This document shows, one piece after another, positions 25,306 through 34,592 of a stretch of 64,000 nucleotides of DNA. Position numbers and translations under genes: made by a program. Origin of the DNA: G964020055 sp964020055. Lineage in GTDB: Bacteria; Pseudomonadota; Alphaproteobacteria; WRAU01; Hepatincolaceae. The stretch's first letter is position 1; each line of letters begins with the position of its first letter. The notes under the pieces were generated by a model. That model was not told where the DNA came from, did no database searches, and saw only the letters and a program-made list of their open reading frames with translations. The stretch lies in contig OZ026533.1 in assembly GCA_964020055.1 (NCBI GenBank), forward strand, positions 62,001-126,000, read 5' to 3'.

Positions 25306-27103
25306 AATGAAAAAGGTTTCTTTAGTTCTACCTACAAAAACTAAAGAAATAGCTTTGAAATCTTTAGAAAATGCAGAAGTATTACATGTAGGAACAATAA
25401 ACTCTACTAATGATAAAATCAATGATATTAATCTTAAATTATCTATTGTAAATCAAGCAATATCAATGTTACCTAAGGTTAAAAATACAGCTGATACAAA
25501 AGCTAATCCTGAAGAATTAGTTGATGAAATCATAACTTTAGGTAATCAAACTAAATCTTTAGATGCAGATATAATTTCTTATAGCCGCGAATTAGATAGA
25601 ATTTCTACTTGGGGTGATTTTAATCCTCAAGATATTATAGAAATAAAAAAGCAGGGATATTTTGTAAAGTTATATGAACTTGATAATAAAGATTATGAAA
25701 AATTAGAAACAGATATATATGTTTGTAAATTGTCTAGTAATAACAAAAAAGTACAATTTGCTACAATATCAAAAACAGATCACTCTTTAGAAATAGAAAA
25801 TGAATTTGATATACCCATACGTTCTTTATCAAAACTTAAAATAGAGATAGAAGAAAAAAAAGGGTTGATTTCTATTAATAATGAAAAATTAATCAAATTG
25901 GCAGAAAAGTTACCTGTACTTATTAAGTATAAAAATGTTTTATTATCTAAATTAGAATTTGAAACTACATTAGAAAGTATGGATAATTATGACGAGTTAT
26001 CTGTATTATCAGGTTATATTCCGATTTCTAAATTAGAAAACTTTAAAAATCTTGTTAAGCAAGAAAAATGGGCAGCTTTATATACAGATCCAACTAACGA
26101 AGAAATAAACAGTGTGCCAACATTAACAGAACAAAAAGGTGTAGGAAAATTAATAGATCCTATATTAAAAATGTTTGATTTGATACCTGGTTACAAAGAA
26201 TTTGATATTTCTTTAGTGATGTTTTTCTTTTTTACTATATTCTTTTCTATGATTATTGCAGATGCTGCATATGGTTTGATATTTTTAGTAGTAGGAGTTA
26301 CTTTTGCTATTAAACAAAAAATGTCTGGTGAATGTGTTTCTCCTTTAATATGGGCATTTATTTGGTTAAGTTCTTGTACTGTAGTATGGGGAGCTTTAAA
26401 CGGAGTATGGCTTGGTTTAGAATATATAGAACACCAACCATTTTTTGTAAGTTTAGTTATTGAGAAACTAAAAGATCCAATTTTTTTCCAAAAATTGACT
26501 TTTATGATAGGTGTTGCACATTTATCTATTGCTAGATTATGGTCAATATTTCGCATGATAAAAATTAATATATATAAATCAGTTGCAGGTTTAGGTAGTT
26601 TAGCAATGTTAATTAGTATGTATTATGTAGTACTATTTTTATTATTGGGTGCATCTACTTTAACTAAAATGGAATTACCCAATGGACAGTTACCTAACTG
26701 GGTTTTCCCAATGATTCTTATAGGATTTTTAATGGTTGTGTTTTTTCATGAACAAAAACCAGGACAAAATTTTTTTAAAGGAATTTTATTAGGTTTTGCA
26801 AACATTTTTCCAACATTTTTAGAAAGCGTAGAAAACTTTTCAAATATTATAAGCTATATTCGTTTATATGCTGTGAGTTTAGCAGGTTTAGCAATAGCAG
26901 AAGCATTTAATGGCATGGCTTTATCTAAACCCTGGTATATAGCTATCTTTATTATGTTAGCAGCTCATACTTTAAATATGGTTTTAGCATTGTTAGGTGT
27001 AGTTGTTCATGGCCTACGTTTAAATAGTTTAGAATTTAGTAATCATTTAGGTTTAACATGGTCTGGAACTACTTATAAGCCTTTTGGTTCTAAAAGATTT
27101 TAA
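25295..27103 (+). CDS. atpI: V-type ATPase membrane stator subunit I (a)
   Basis: A 602-aa stator subunit with a cytoplasmic N-terminal half (1-300, mixed alpha/beta with charged helices) and a membrane half with about seven to eight helices (from about residue 305), which forms the ion half-channels against the K ring. The essential Arg of the translocating helix is probably the Arg in ENFSNIISYIRLYAVSLAGL. The ATG at 25295 has GGGGGG five bases upstream. A much longer frame from 25223 would cover the end of subunit D and is not needed. Confidence 0.9.
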   Translation: MIIKMKKVSLVLPTKTKEIALKSLENAEVLHVGTINSTNDKINDINLKLSIVNQAISMLPKVKNTADTKANPEELVDEIITLGNQTKSLDADIISYSRELDRISTWGDFNPQDIIEIKKQGYFVKLYELDNKDYEKLETDIYVCKLSSNNKKVQFATISKTDHSLEIENEFDIPIRSLSKLKIEIEEKKGLISINNEKLIKLAEKLPVLIKYKNVLLSKLEFETTLESMDNYDELSVLSGYIPISKLENFKNLVKQEKWAALYTDPTNEEINSVPTLTEQKGVGKLIDPILKMFDLIPGYKEFDISLVMFFFFTIFFSMIIADAAYGLIFLVVGVTFAIKQKMSGECVSPLIWAFIWLSSCTVVWGALNGVWLGLEYIEHQPFFVSLVIEKLKDPIFFQKLTFMIGVAHLSIARLWSIFRMIKINIYKSVAGLGSLAMLISMYYVVLFLLLGASTLTKMELPNGQLPNWVFPMILIGFLMVVFFHEQKPGQNFFKGILLGFANIFPTFLESVENFSNIISYIRLYAVSLAGLAIAEAFNGMALSKPWYIAIFIMLAAHTLNMVLALLGVVVHGLRLNSLEFSNHLGLTWSGTTYKPFGSKRF

Positions 27104-27155
27104 TGTATATTAAAATGATTGTTTTTTATTGTAATTATTATATAGGAGTTTAGTA

Positions 27156-27599
27156 ATGGATATAGGTATGTTAGGTTATGTAGGAGCATTAGTTTTTGCA
27201 GCAATAGGAAGTGCATATGGAATTGGGGTTGCAGGTATGGCTGTAATTGGAGTATGGAAAAAAGATTTATTGGCTGGCAAAAAAGCAAACGCTGTTATGT
27301 TTGCATTCGCAGGAGCTCCATTAACTCAGACTATATTAGGATTGGTGTTAATGAATGCTTTAAAAAATGCTCTTGATGCTGGTGTTACAGATAGTCCTGT
27401 AATTTTCACAATAGGAGTATTTGGTGGAATTGCATTAGGTATATCTTCTGCATTTCAAGGAAAATGTGGTGCAGCAAGTGCTGATGCATTAGGAGCAACT
27501 GGTAAAGGTTTTGCTCAATACATGATCATTTTAGGGATTGTAGAAACAGTTTCTTTATTTGTTATGGCGTTTTGTTTAGGACAAATACCAACTGTATAA
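27156..27599 (+). CDS. atpK: V-type ATPase proteolipid ring subunit K
   Basis: A 147-aa, four-helix ring subunit (a fused duplicate of the two-helix c type). The ion-binding carboxylate is Glu130 in GIVETVSLF on helix 4. Thr57-Gln58 in APLTQT and Gln101 in SSAFQGK match side chains that bind sodium in the Enterococcus hirae K ring, so sodium transport is possible (inference from recalled residues). A good ribosome site (TAGGAG) precedes the ATG. It ends the V operon and is followed by a terminator. Confidence 0.93.
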   Translation: MDIGMLGYVGALVFAAIGSAYGIGVAGMAVIGVWKKDLLAGKKANAVMFAFAGAPLTQTILGLVLMNALKNALDAGVTDSPVIFTIGVFGGIALGISSAFQGKCGAASADALGATGKGFAQYMIILGIVETVSLFVMAFCLGQIPTV

Positions 27600-27618
27600 A
27601 TTATTTTGATATCTTTGA

Positions 27619-27645
27619 CAAAGCATGGTTTTTAGCCATGCTTTT
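27619..27645 (+). terminator. Terminator between the V-type and F1 operons
   Basis: AAAGCATGG pairs with CCATGCTTT around the loop TTTTTAG, then TTGTTAT. It separates the V-ATPase operon from atpH, so the F1 genes probably have their own promoter in the AT-rich 50 bases that follow. Confidence 0.85.
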
Positions 27646-27695
27646 GTTATATAATTTATAATGTTATAATTTATTAATATAGTATCAAAATAAAT

Positions 27696-28283
27696 ATGGT
27701 TTTTCTAATGAATTATGAGGTTGAAAAAAAAGCAAAATTATATTTCAAGTCTATTGTTGAGACTGCAAATTTTAAAAAAAACCAAGATAAATTAATTTTT
27801 GATATAAAACAAGTACAAAAACTTTTGATTTTAAGTTCTGATGATGAGCAAGAAGATTTGTTAGAGTTAAAAAACAAGTTTCATAATTTATCAAAAATAC
27901 AACAGTTAGAAATTATCAAAACGTCTATTTCTGCTTCAAACCTACATCAATATACAAAAAAATTTTTAAATTTGATTTTAGAAACTGAAAGTTTAGATGT
28001 GTTTATTTATTTTATTAAATATTTTTTCGCACTAAAATCAGAATATGAAGCTATACAACAAGTGATTGTTTATTCTGTTGTTTGCTTAAATCCAACTCAA
28101 AAAAAAAAAATAGAGAAAATAATAAAAAATAAAATAACTATTCCTTTATATTTTGATTACAAAATTGATAATACTTTACTTGCTGGTTTGAAAATTAAAA
28201 TTGCAAGTAAGGTATACGATAGTACTTTAATAAATAAAATAAATAGATTAGAAATTTCATTAAAAGGAAAATATAATGTCTAA
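27696..28283 (+). CDS. atpH: F1 ATP synthase delta subunit (divergent)
   Basis: A 195-aa protein in the place of F1 delta, which joins F1 to the peripheral stalk. The helical N-terminal part is weakly conserved, and the C-terminal signature LLAGLKIKIASKVYDSTLINKINRL matches the usual LGGf-i-ig-kviDaSl--rL pattern. It opens the atpHAGDC operon. Starts at 27696 and 27708 (MNYEVEKK) are both possible with no good ribosome site. It overlaps atpA by 8 bases. Sequence is much more divergent than usual for an alphaproteobacterium, like the whole F1 set. Confidence 0.75.
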   Translation: MVFLMNYEVEKKAKLYFKSIVETANFKKNQDKLIFDIKQVQKLLILSSDDEQEDLLELKNKFHNLSKIQQLEIIKTSISASNLHQYTKKFLNLILETESLDVFIYFIKYFFALKSEYEAIQQVIVYSVVCLNPTQKKKIEKIIKNKITIPLYFDYKIDNTLLAGLKIKIASKVYDSTLINKINRLEISLKGKYNV

Positions 28284-29823
28284 CGATTTTTCAGCAGTAA
28301 TTAAACATCATTTAGAAAATTCCATTATGTCTGCTGAAGCTAGAGAAGAAGGCAAAGTATTATCTGTAGATGATAGTGTATGTACCATATATGGATTTAA
28401 AGAAATATCTTTAGGTGAAGTTGTGACTTTTCAAAATGGAATGTTAGGAATTTGTTTTGACTTAGATACAAGCATAATAGGGGTTATAATTTTAGGCGAT
28501 AGCTCAAAAATATTGAGTGGATTTTCAGTTGTACGAACATATAAACAATTTGAAATTCCTGTTGGTAAAGAATTATTAGGAAGGGTAATTAATGGATTTG
28601 GTAAACCAATTGATGATAAGGGAGATATAACAGGTAGTTACTCTATAAAAATAGAAAATAATACCCCAAATTTAAAAGATATTGATACTGTAAATGATTG
28701 TTTCTATACAGGAATAAAAGTTATTGATTCTCTAATTCCAATAGGTAAGGGTTATTCTGAATTGATTATAGGAAATAAACAAACAGGAAAAACTTCAATA
28801 ATTATAGATACAATACTAAATCAAAATACTTTGAATAATAAAGTTGCAACAAATGAAAACAAAATATTTTGTATATATGTTTCCATAGGACAACAAATTA
28901 GTCATGTAGCTCAATTTGTAAAAAAATTAGAAGAAAATGGAGCTATGGAATATTCGTGTGTAGTTGCAGCTACAGCTTCAGATAAAGCATCTGCACAATA
29001 TTTAGCCCCCTTTGTTGGTTGTACAATAGCTGAATATTTTAGAAATAATGGCATGAACGCTGTAGTTTTTTATGATACTCTATCTAGTCATGCAATTGCA
29101 TACAGGCAGTTATCTCTTTTACTAAAAAAATTCCCCTCAATTCAATCATATCCTGTAGATATGTTTTATATACATGCTAGATTACTAGAAAGATCCTCTC
29201 AGCTTTCTCAGGAAAATGGAGGAGGATCTTTAACTTCAATAGCTGTTACAGATACATTATCTAATGATCTTAGTTCTTTTATAGTAGAAAATTTAATTTC
29301 AGTTACAGATGCACAAATATTTTTAGATGCAAAATTATTACATCAAGGAATTAGACCTGCAGTGAACTTCAATCATCCAATTAATGCTATTTCATCTAAA
29401 TTGCAAATTAATATAATAAAAAAAATTTTATCAGGTATAAAATCTGATTTAAAAAAATATAATGACATAAAAGCTACATTTCAATCTTCAATGAATTTAG
29501 ATGAAAGTATGAATAAAATCATAAGAAGAGGTTTGATTTGGTCAGAAATTTTTAAACAAGAGACAAATAAACCAGTCCCTATAGAACTACAAGTTATCTC
29601 TCTGATTGCAGTTTATAAAGGTTTTTATGATAAGCTTCCTGTTGAATTAATAAAAAGTTGTGAAAAAGAGCTTTTATTAGAAGCTAATTTGTTATTAACT
29701 GCTATTTTATCAAAAATTAGATTAAATAGTGATTTAACCTACGATGAAGAAGAAAAAGTGACTAATTTTTTGAATAATTTTATTGAAGGTTTTATTTCTA
29801 TCAATGTGTTGATAACAAAATAA
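28276..29823 (+). CDS. atpA: F1 ATP synthase alpha subunit, arginine finger lost
   Basis: A 515-aa F1 alpha subunit with normal length and domain order: beta barrel (to about 95), nucleotide domain, helical C-domain. The non-catalytic P-loop GNKQTGKT (166-173), AYRQLSLLL, HARLLERSSQLS and GGGSLT are kept. The segment RPAINVGLSVSR, whose last Arg is the arginine finger (Arg376 in E. coli) that completes the beta active site, reads RPAVNFNHPINA here, with Ala371 at the finger position. IGQKRSTVAQ is IGQQISHVAQ. The frame is open and AAGGA precedes the ATG, so it is expressed in principle, but ATP turnover should be severely impaired. Confidence 0.9.
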   Translation: MSNDFSAVIKHHLENSIMSAEAREEGKVLSVDDSVCTIYGFKEISLGEVVTFQNGMLGICFDLDTSIIGVIILGDSSKILSGFSVVRTYKQFEIPVGKELLGRVINGFGKPIDDKGDITGSYSIKIENNTPNLKDIDTVNDCFYTGIKVIDSLIPIGKGYSELIIGNKQTGKTSIIIDTILNQNTLNNKVATNENKIFCIYVSIGQQISHVAQFVKKLEENGAMEYSCVVAATASDKASAQYLAPFVGCTIAEYFRNNGMNAVVFYDTLSSHAIAYRQLSLLLKKFPSIQSYPVDMFYIHARLLERSSQLSQENGGGSLTSIAVTDTLSNDLSSFIVENLISVTDAQIFLDAKLLHQGIRPAVNFNHPINAISSKLQINIIKKILSGIKSDLKKYNDIKATFQSSMNLDESMNKIIRRGLIWSEIFKQETNKPVPIELQVISLIAVYKGFYDKLPVELIKSCEKELLLEANLLLTAILSKIRLNSDLTYDEEEKVTNFLNNFIEGFISINVLITK

Positions 29824-29837
29824 TATACGGATATTAT

Positions 29838-30770
29838 ATGGATAATTTAAAAAGTACTAAAGTTAGAATAGAAACTAATAATCCTACTAAAAATATGATT
29901 TTTTCTATGAAAAAATTTAATACTGATAAAATTTTAAAAACTAAGTTATTACTAAAAAATTTATCAGTTTTTTTTCAAAGAAATACAAAATTTTATAAAG
30001 ATATGTTTTATATATATAATCAGAGAAATATAAAAAGTTTACAATTAGCTGATTTATTGTTAGAAAAAAAGAGTGCCGAAAGCGTATCTTATAGTAAAAT
30101 TATTATTTTTATATGTTCAAACAAAGGTTTATGTAATAAATATAACGATGATATATATAATACTATAAGGGATATTATAGAAAACAATCAAAATAAAAAT
30201 TTTATTTTATTTCCAATTGGAAATAAAGGCTCTATCTTTACAAAATCTTTACAACAAAAAAATTTAAAAATTTATGACTTAGGATTACAAATTGAAATTA
30301 ATGATTTAAATATAGATGAAATTTCTATTTTTATAAATGTGTTATGGGATATAATTATACAAAATAATAATGTCGAACTTGATTTAATATATACGCATAC
30401 AAGTTTGAATAAAAAAAAGAAAATATTAATTAAAAATTTATTTCCAATTATAAAACAAATAGACTTAGAAGATTTTATAGAAAAATATGATAGTGAAGAT
30501 TATATAATACCTAAAAATATAGTAACAGATACATTAGAAAATGAAGATACATTAGTAGTTCTTTTTAAAGATTATCTTCAAGCTTCATTATATAAATGTA
30601 TTTTATATGCATTATATTCAGAATATGTAAATAGAGCAGATGCAATAGAGAATTTGTATAATAAGATAGCTATTAAAACAAGTAATTTATACAGAGACTA
30701 TAATAAGTTACAACATAAACTTCAAGCAAACAATGTACTAGAAGCAATATCAATTTATAAAAAAATCTAG
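29838..30770 (+). CDS. atpG: F1 ATP synthase gamma subunit (divergent)
   Basis: A 310-aa F1 gamma, the rotor shaft. The N-terminal helix keeps traces of the family (a basic start, then NMIFSMKKF in place of KITKAMKMV). The central Rossmann-like part opens with ICSNKGLCNKYN, equivalent to TSDRGLCGGFN. The C-terminal helix (Y-NKLQHKLQANNVLEAIS) has lost the NRARQAAIT signature. Very high Asn/Lys/Ile content shows strong AT pressure. It lies 15 bases after atpA in the F1 operon. Divergence is consistent with relaxed constraint on rotation. Confidence 0.8.
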   Translation: MDNLKSTKVRIETNNPTKNMIFSMKKFNTDKILKTKLLLKNLSVFFQRNTKFYKDMFYIYNQRNIKSLQLADLLLEKKSAESVSYSKIIIFICSNKGLCNKYNDDIYNTIRDIIENNQNKNFILFPIGNKGSIFTKSLQQKNLKIYDLGLQIEINDLNIDEISIFINVLWDIIIQNNNVELDLIYTHTSLNKKKKILIKNLFPIIKQIDLEDFIEKYDSEDYIIPKNIVTDTLENEDTLVVLFKDYLQASLYKCILYALYSEYVNRADAIENLYNKIAIKTSNLYRDYNKLQHKLQANNVLEAISIYKKI

Positions 30771-30785
30771 TATTACGGAGGGTAA

Positions 30786-32204
30786 ATGAATAAAACATCT
30801 AAAGGCTATGTAACTAAAGCATTTGCAACGGTAGTAGATGTTTGTTTTATATCATCAGATCTACCATCAATATTAACTTCTTTAATAATTGAAATAAAAG
30901 ATAAGAAAATTATTTTAGAAGTTGTCTCACACTTAGGTGATGGGGTTGTTAGAACTATAGCTACAGATAGTATATATGGAATAAAAATAGGTCAAGAAGT
31001 AATAAATACAAATATGGTAATAACAATACCAGTTGGAAAACAACTTTTAGGTAGAGTTGTAAATGGGTTAGGTGAAACAATTGATGAATTAGAACCTTTG
31101 AATACTTCTAGTACTGCTTCTATATACAAGACTGCTGCGGGTTTTCTTCATCAAACAACAGAAACAGAAATATTTTATACAGGTATAAAAGTTATAGATT
31201 TAATGTTACCGTATATAAAAGGTGGAAAAATAGCCCTTATAGGAGGTGTGGGTATAGGTAAAACTGTATTGATGATGGAACTAATAAATAATATTGCTAA
31301 ACATCATAATGGTTATTCTATTTTTGCACAAATAGGAGCAAGAGCAAAAGAAGGCTTAGATTTATATAGGAATATGCTGCATGATAATCATATAATTAAA
31401 AATGATTATACTCAATCTAAATGCGTGCTTGTATATGGTAAAATGAGTGATACTCCAGGGGCTAGAGCTAAAACAGTTATCACAGCTATTACCATTGCTG
31501 AATATTTTCGAGACGTGGAGGCAAAGGATGTTTTTTTATTCATTGATAATTTATATAGGTTTATTCAAGCAAAATCTGAGATATCTACAATGTTAGGTAA
31601 TATTCCTGTAGATGGTATGTATCCTCCAACATTAGCAATAGAAATAGGCGCTTTACAAGAAAGGATAAGCTCTACTATCAACGGATCTATTACTTCTGTA
31701 CAAATACTATCTTTACCTGAAGAAAATTCAATTGATTCATTATATACTAGTATTTTCAATCATTTAGATACAGGTATAATATTATCAAAACAATTATCTG
31801 CTTTAGGTATATTTCCTGCTATAGATCCTTTAGTATCTTTTTCTAAATTTTTAGATCCTGAAATAGTAGGTGACTATCATTACAAAATTGCACTAAAAGT
31901 GAAAAAAATCTTACATAGATATAAAGAATTAGAAGAGATCATTTCTATATTAGGAATAGATGAACTATCAGAAGAAGATAAAATAATAGCTTTAAGAGCT
32001 AAAAAAATATTAAATTTTTGCTCTCAACCTCTTGATTCAGCTACTAATTTTCATCATTTGAAAGGTGTTATTGTAAATATGGAAGATACTTTGGCCGGCT
32101 TTAATGCAATATGTGATGGCTATGTAGATGACTTACCTGAAACAGCATTTTTTTTAGTTGGGACTTTAGAACAAGCAAAAGAAAAAGCTACTCAAATAAA
32201 ATAG
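30786..32204 (+). CDS. atpD: F1 ATP synthase beta subunit, catalytic residues substituted
   Basis: A 472-aa F1 beta of normal length. The P-loop GGVGIGKT (153-160) and the coupling motif DELSEED (392-398) are kept, and Asp254 in FIDN is present. The catalytic glutamate of VGERTREG (Glu181 in E. coli) is Ala185 in IGARAKEG. Arg246 of LLGRMP is Asn272 in LGNIP. The adenine-stacking Tyr of GIYPAVDPL is Phe343, and DSTSR is VSFSK. A strong GGAGG site precedes the ATG, so the protein is probably made. The family is normally almost invariant at these sites, so this is likely an ATP-binding but non-hydrolysing beta. Confidence 0.92.
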   Translation: MNKTSKGYVTKAFATVVDVCFISSDLPSILTSLIIEIKDKKIILEVVSHLGDGVVRTIATDSIYGIKIGQEVINTNMVITIPVGKQLLGRVVNGLGETIDELEPLNTSSTASIYKTAAGFLHQTTETEIFYTGIKVIDLMLPYIKGGKIALIGGVGIGKTVLMMELINNIAKHHNGYSIFAQIGARAKEGLDLYRNMLHDNHIIKNDYTQSKCVLVYGKMSDTPGARAKTVITAITIAEYFRDVEAKDVFLFIDNLYRFIQAKSEISTMLGNIPVDGMYPPTLAIEIGALQERISSTINGSITSVQILSLPEENSIDSLYTSIFNHLDTGIILSKQLSALGIFPAIDPLVSFSKFLDPEIVGDYHYKIALKVKKILHRYKELEEIISILGIDELSEEDKIIALRAKKILNFCSQPLDSATNFHHLKGVIVNMEDTLAGFNAICDGYVDDLPETAFFLVGTLEQAKEKATQIK

Positions 32205-32219
32205 CTAGAGGAGGATAAT

Positions 32220-32702
32220 ATGGATTGTATGAAACTTACCATCACTTCTTATAAAAAAAAGCAGTTTCAAGGAGAGTTTGATTTAATCATAGCTCCAGGA
32301 ATTTTAGGACATTTAGGTTGCCAATACGGAGATCGGACATTTTTGACTTTATTAAAACCAGGTGTAGTTTATTTATTTAATAAAAAAATTTTAGAAACTC
32401 GTTTTTTTATATTTGGAGGTCAAATTATTGCAAAAAATAATGAAGTGTTTATTCATGTACCTTTTGAAATTATAGATTTAAAAAAAATTAATAGAGGAGA
32501 TATAGATAAATTAATAGACAGTCTAGAAAATAATCTAATAAACTTAAAGTCTGAAAAAAACGCAGAATATATCAAAAATTATTTAGACAAAGAAATAAAC
32601 GAAAATAACTCTTTTAAAATAAATGTTTCTTTACAATATTACAAAGAAAAAATAGAGGCATATAATTTATTAGCTAAACTAATTGATAGTCCAGAATATT
32701 AA
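32220..32702 (+). CDS. atpC: F1 ATP synthase epsilon subunit (divergent)
   Basis: A 160-aa protein in the atpC place, closing the F1 operon, with a strong GAGGAGG site. The N-terminal barrel pattern (LTITSYKKKQFQGEFDLIIAPG-LGHLG) follows the usual V-T-P----f-g-vd-V--PG-eG--GI plan, though the PGxxG motif reads PGILGHLG. The C-terminal helical hairpin is long and Lys/Asn-rich. It is clearly epsilon by position, weakly by sequence. Confidence 0.75.
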   Translation: MDCMKLTITSYKKKQFQGEFDLIIAPGILGHLGCQYGDRTFLTLLKPGVVYLFNKKILETRFFIFGGQIIAKNNEVFIHVPFEIIDLKKINRGDIDKLIDSLENNLINLKSEKNAEYIKNYLDKEINENNSFKINVSLQYYKEKIEAYNLLAKLIDSPEY

Positions 32703-32712
32703 TCAAAAAATA

Positions 32713-33216
32713 TTAATCTTGTAAGTATTCTTGATAAATAGCACTTAAATCTGGAGTAAGATTTTTTTTGATAACTCTTGTTGTAGCAGATGTTCGTATT
32801 TTTTTTATAAAAGGAACCTTGGCTATTTTAGTGTTGATCACTTTTTTGTATTCCATCCAGTCTGTAACAACCAATTTAAATATATAATCGGTATCTAATG
32901 TTAAAGCATATATTTCTCTTACTTCTGGAATTGCAGAAAGGGAGTTTTCAAAAATTTCTCTTTCTTCTTCATTATTAACTTCTATAGAAATAGAAGCAAA
33001 CATTGTTAAATTCAAATTGAAAAATTTTTCATCAACATCTGCATAAAAGCCTGTTATAATGTTATTATCTTGGAGGGCTTTTAATCTTCTTAGACAAGGA
33101 GAAGGCGAAATACCAACGGCATCGGAAAGCTCTATATTAGATTTTCGGCCATTTTGTTGTAGTTCTCGAATAATCTTTATGTCAATTGCATCAATCTTAT
33201 GAGATCTTTTAGTCAT
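32713..33216 (-). CDS. Lrp/AsnC family transcriptional regulator
   Basis: A 167-aa DNA-binding regulator. The N-terminal winged helix-turn-helix reads IDIKIIRELQQNGRKSNIELSDAVGISPSPCLRRLKALQ across residues 10-48, standard for Lrp/AsnC, with the SPSPCLRRL recognition helix. The C-terminal RAM/AsnC ligand domain follows at 70-150. Such proteins respond to amino acids and form octamers. It is divergent from trxB, an arrangement seen in other alphaproteobacteria, and convergent with atpC at a ten-base distance. Confidence 0.92.
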   Translation of the reverse strand: MTKRSHKIDAIDIKIIRELQQNGRKSNIELSDAVGISPSPCLRRLKALQDNNIITGFYADVDEKFFNLNLTMFASISIEVNNEEEREIFENSLSAIPEVREIYALTLDTDYIFKLVVTDWMEYKKVINTKIAKVPFIKKIRTSATTRVIKKNLTPDLSAIYQEYLQD

Positions 33217-33337
33217 TATTAAACTTTGTTTTATTTATACAAACAACAATAAGTAATTATGATGCATTTTGAACATATTAGCAATATAATTAAGTATATT
33301 AATTATGATAAATTGTAAGCCAAAAGGAAATTGAAGT

Positions 33338-34282
33338 ATGATTTTTGATTTGATTATAGTGGGTTCTGGTCCTGCTGGATACTCATCTGCTATTTATGCT
33401 AAAAGAGCAGGATTAAATCCTATTTTAATCACAGGAAGTAACATAGGTGGGCAGTTAATGCAAACTACAGATGTAGAAAATTATCCTGGTTTTGTGTCAA
33501 TAACTGGTCCATCTCTTATGGAAAATATGAAAAATCAAACTATTTCCTTAGGTGTAGAACTCAAAAATGATTATATTAAAAAATTGAATATTAAAAAAGA
33601 TGAATTTCAATTAATAGGTTCAGTTTCAGAATATAAAGCCAAAGCAGTTGTTATTGCTACAGGGTCCTCTGCAAAATGGTTAGGAATAAAGGGAGAAGAA
33701 GAGTTTAGAGGTTTTGGTGTTTCTGCATGTGCCACCTGTGATGGTTTCTTTTTTCAAGATAATATAGTTGCAGTTATAGGTGGTGGAAATTCTGCCTTAG
33801 AAGAAGCTTTATATTTATCTGATTTAGCAAAAAAAGTGTATTTGATTCATAGAAGAGATACTTTTCGTGGGGAAAAGATTTTACAAGAAAGAGTATTTGC
33901 AAAATCGAATATCGAGATTATATATAACTCTGTGACACATGAAATATTAGGTAGTATAGAGCCTGAAAAAAAAGTATCTGGACTATTACTTGAAAATAGA
34001 ATAGATAATACTACTTCAATTTTGAATGTTGAAGGGGTATTTATTTCAATAGGACATTTACCCAATACATCATTTTTGAAAGGTGAAATAGATTTAGATG
34101 AAGCAGGTTATATAAAAGTTCATAATAAAGGAAGCCTTTGTCTTAAAAATGATAAAGAAGTTAATGGTCTTTTTGCGGCGGGAGATGTTAAAGAACCAAT
34201 TTATAAACAAGCAGTAGTTTCTGCAGCAACAGGCTGTATAGCAGCTTTAGATGCAAAAACCTATCTAGATTTGATTAAATAA
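33338..34282 (+). CDS. trxB: Thioredoxin reductase
   Basis: A 314-aa FAD flavoenzyme that reduces thioredoxin with NADPH. The FAD-binding GSGPAG is at 9-14, the redox pair Cys131-Cys134 sits in ACATCDGFFF, the NADPH motif GGGNSALEEAL is near 149, and the C-terminal FAD motif reads GLFAAGDV. Length is typical for low-molecular-weight TrxB. An AAAAGGA site precedes the ATG. It shares a 121-base divergent promoter region with the Lrp-type regulator. Confidence 0.96.
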   Translation: MIFDLIIVGSGPAGYSSAIYAKRAGLNPILITGSNIGGQLMQTTDVENYPGFVSITGPSLMENMKNQTISLGVELKNDYIKKLNIKKDEFQLIGSVSEYKAKAVVIATGSSAKWLGIKGEEEFRGFGVSACATCDGFFFQDNIVAVIGGGNSALEEALYLSDLAKKVYLIHRRDTFRGEKILQERVFAKSNIEIIYNSVTHEILGSIEPEKKVSGLLLENRIDNTTSILNVEGVFISIGHLPNTSFLKGEIDLDEAGYIKVHNKGSLCLKNDKEVNGLFAAGDVKEPIYKQAVVSAATGCIAALDAKTYLDLIK

Positions 34283-34300
34283 TAATATTAAGGAAATATT

Positions 34301-34567
34301 ATGGGAATTTTTTTGTTTTCATTATTTGTTATATCTTTTTTACTTTTAGTAAGAGAAGTATATTACAAAAAACTACAAAATATCAATATGCTTTCTACTA
34401 TAAATAGTATGTTATTTACAGTTATGGCATTATATTTTATTCTACAAACAACAACATCGTTGATAGTTTCTTTTTTTGCATTACTACCTATGTGGTTGAT
34501 TTATAGAGTATTTAAGATGCCTATGGTACTTACATGTGTTTCTTATTTATCTAAAAGAAAAAGTTAG
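34301..34567 (+). CDS. Small membrane protein, unknown
   Basis: An 88-aa protein with three hydrophobic segments (about 2-18, 35-50 and 52-70) and a basic C-terminus. It starts 18 bases after trxB with an AAGGA site, so it is probably co-transcribed with it and with uvrB. I do not recognise the family. Confidence 0.6.
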   Translation: MGIFLFSLFVISFLLLVREVYYKKLQNINMLSTINSMLFTVMALYFILQTTTSLIVSFFALLPMWLIYRVFKMPMVLTCVSYLSKRKS

Positions 34568-34592
34568 AAATCTTATTTTGGTAAAAGGAAAT

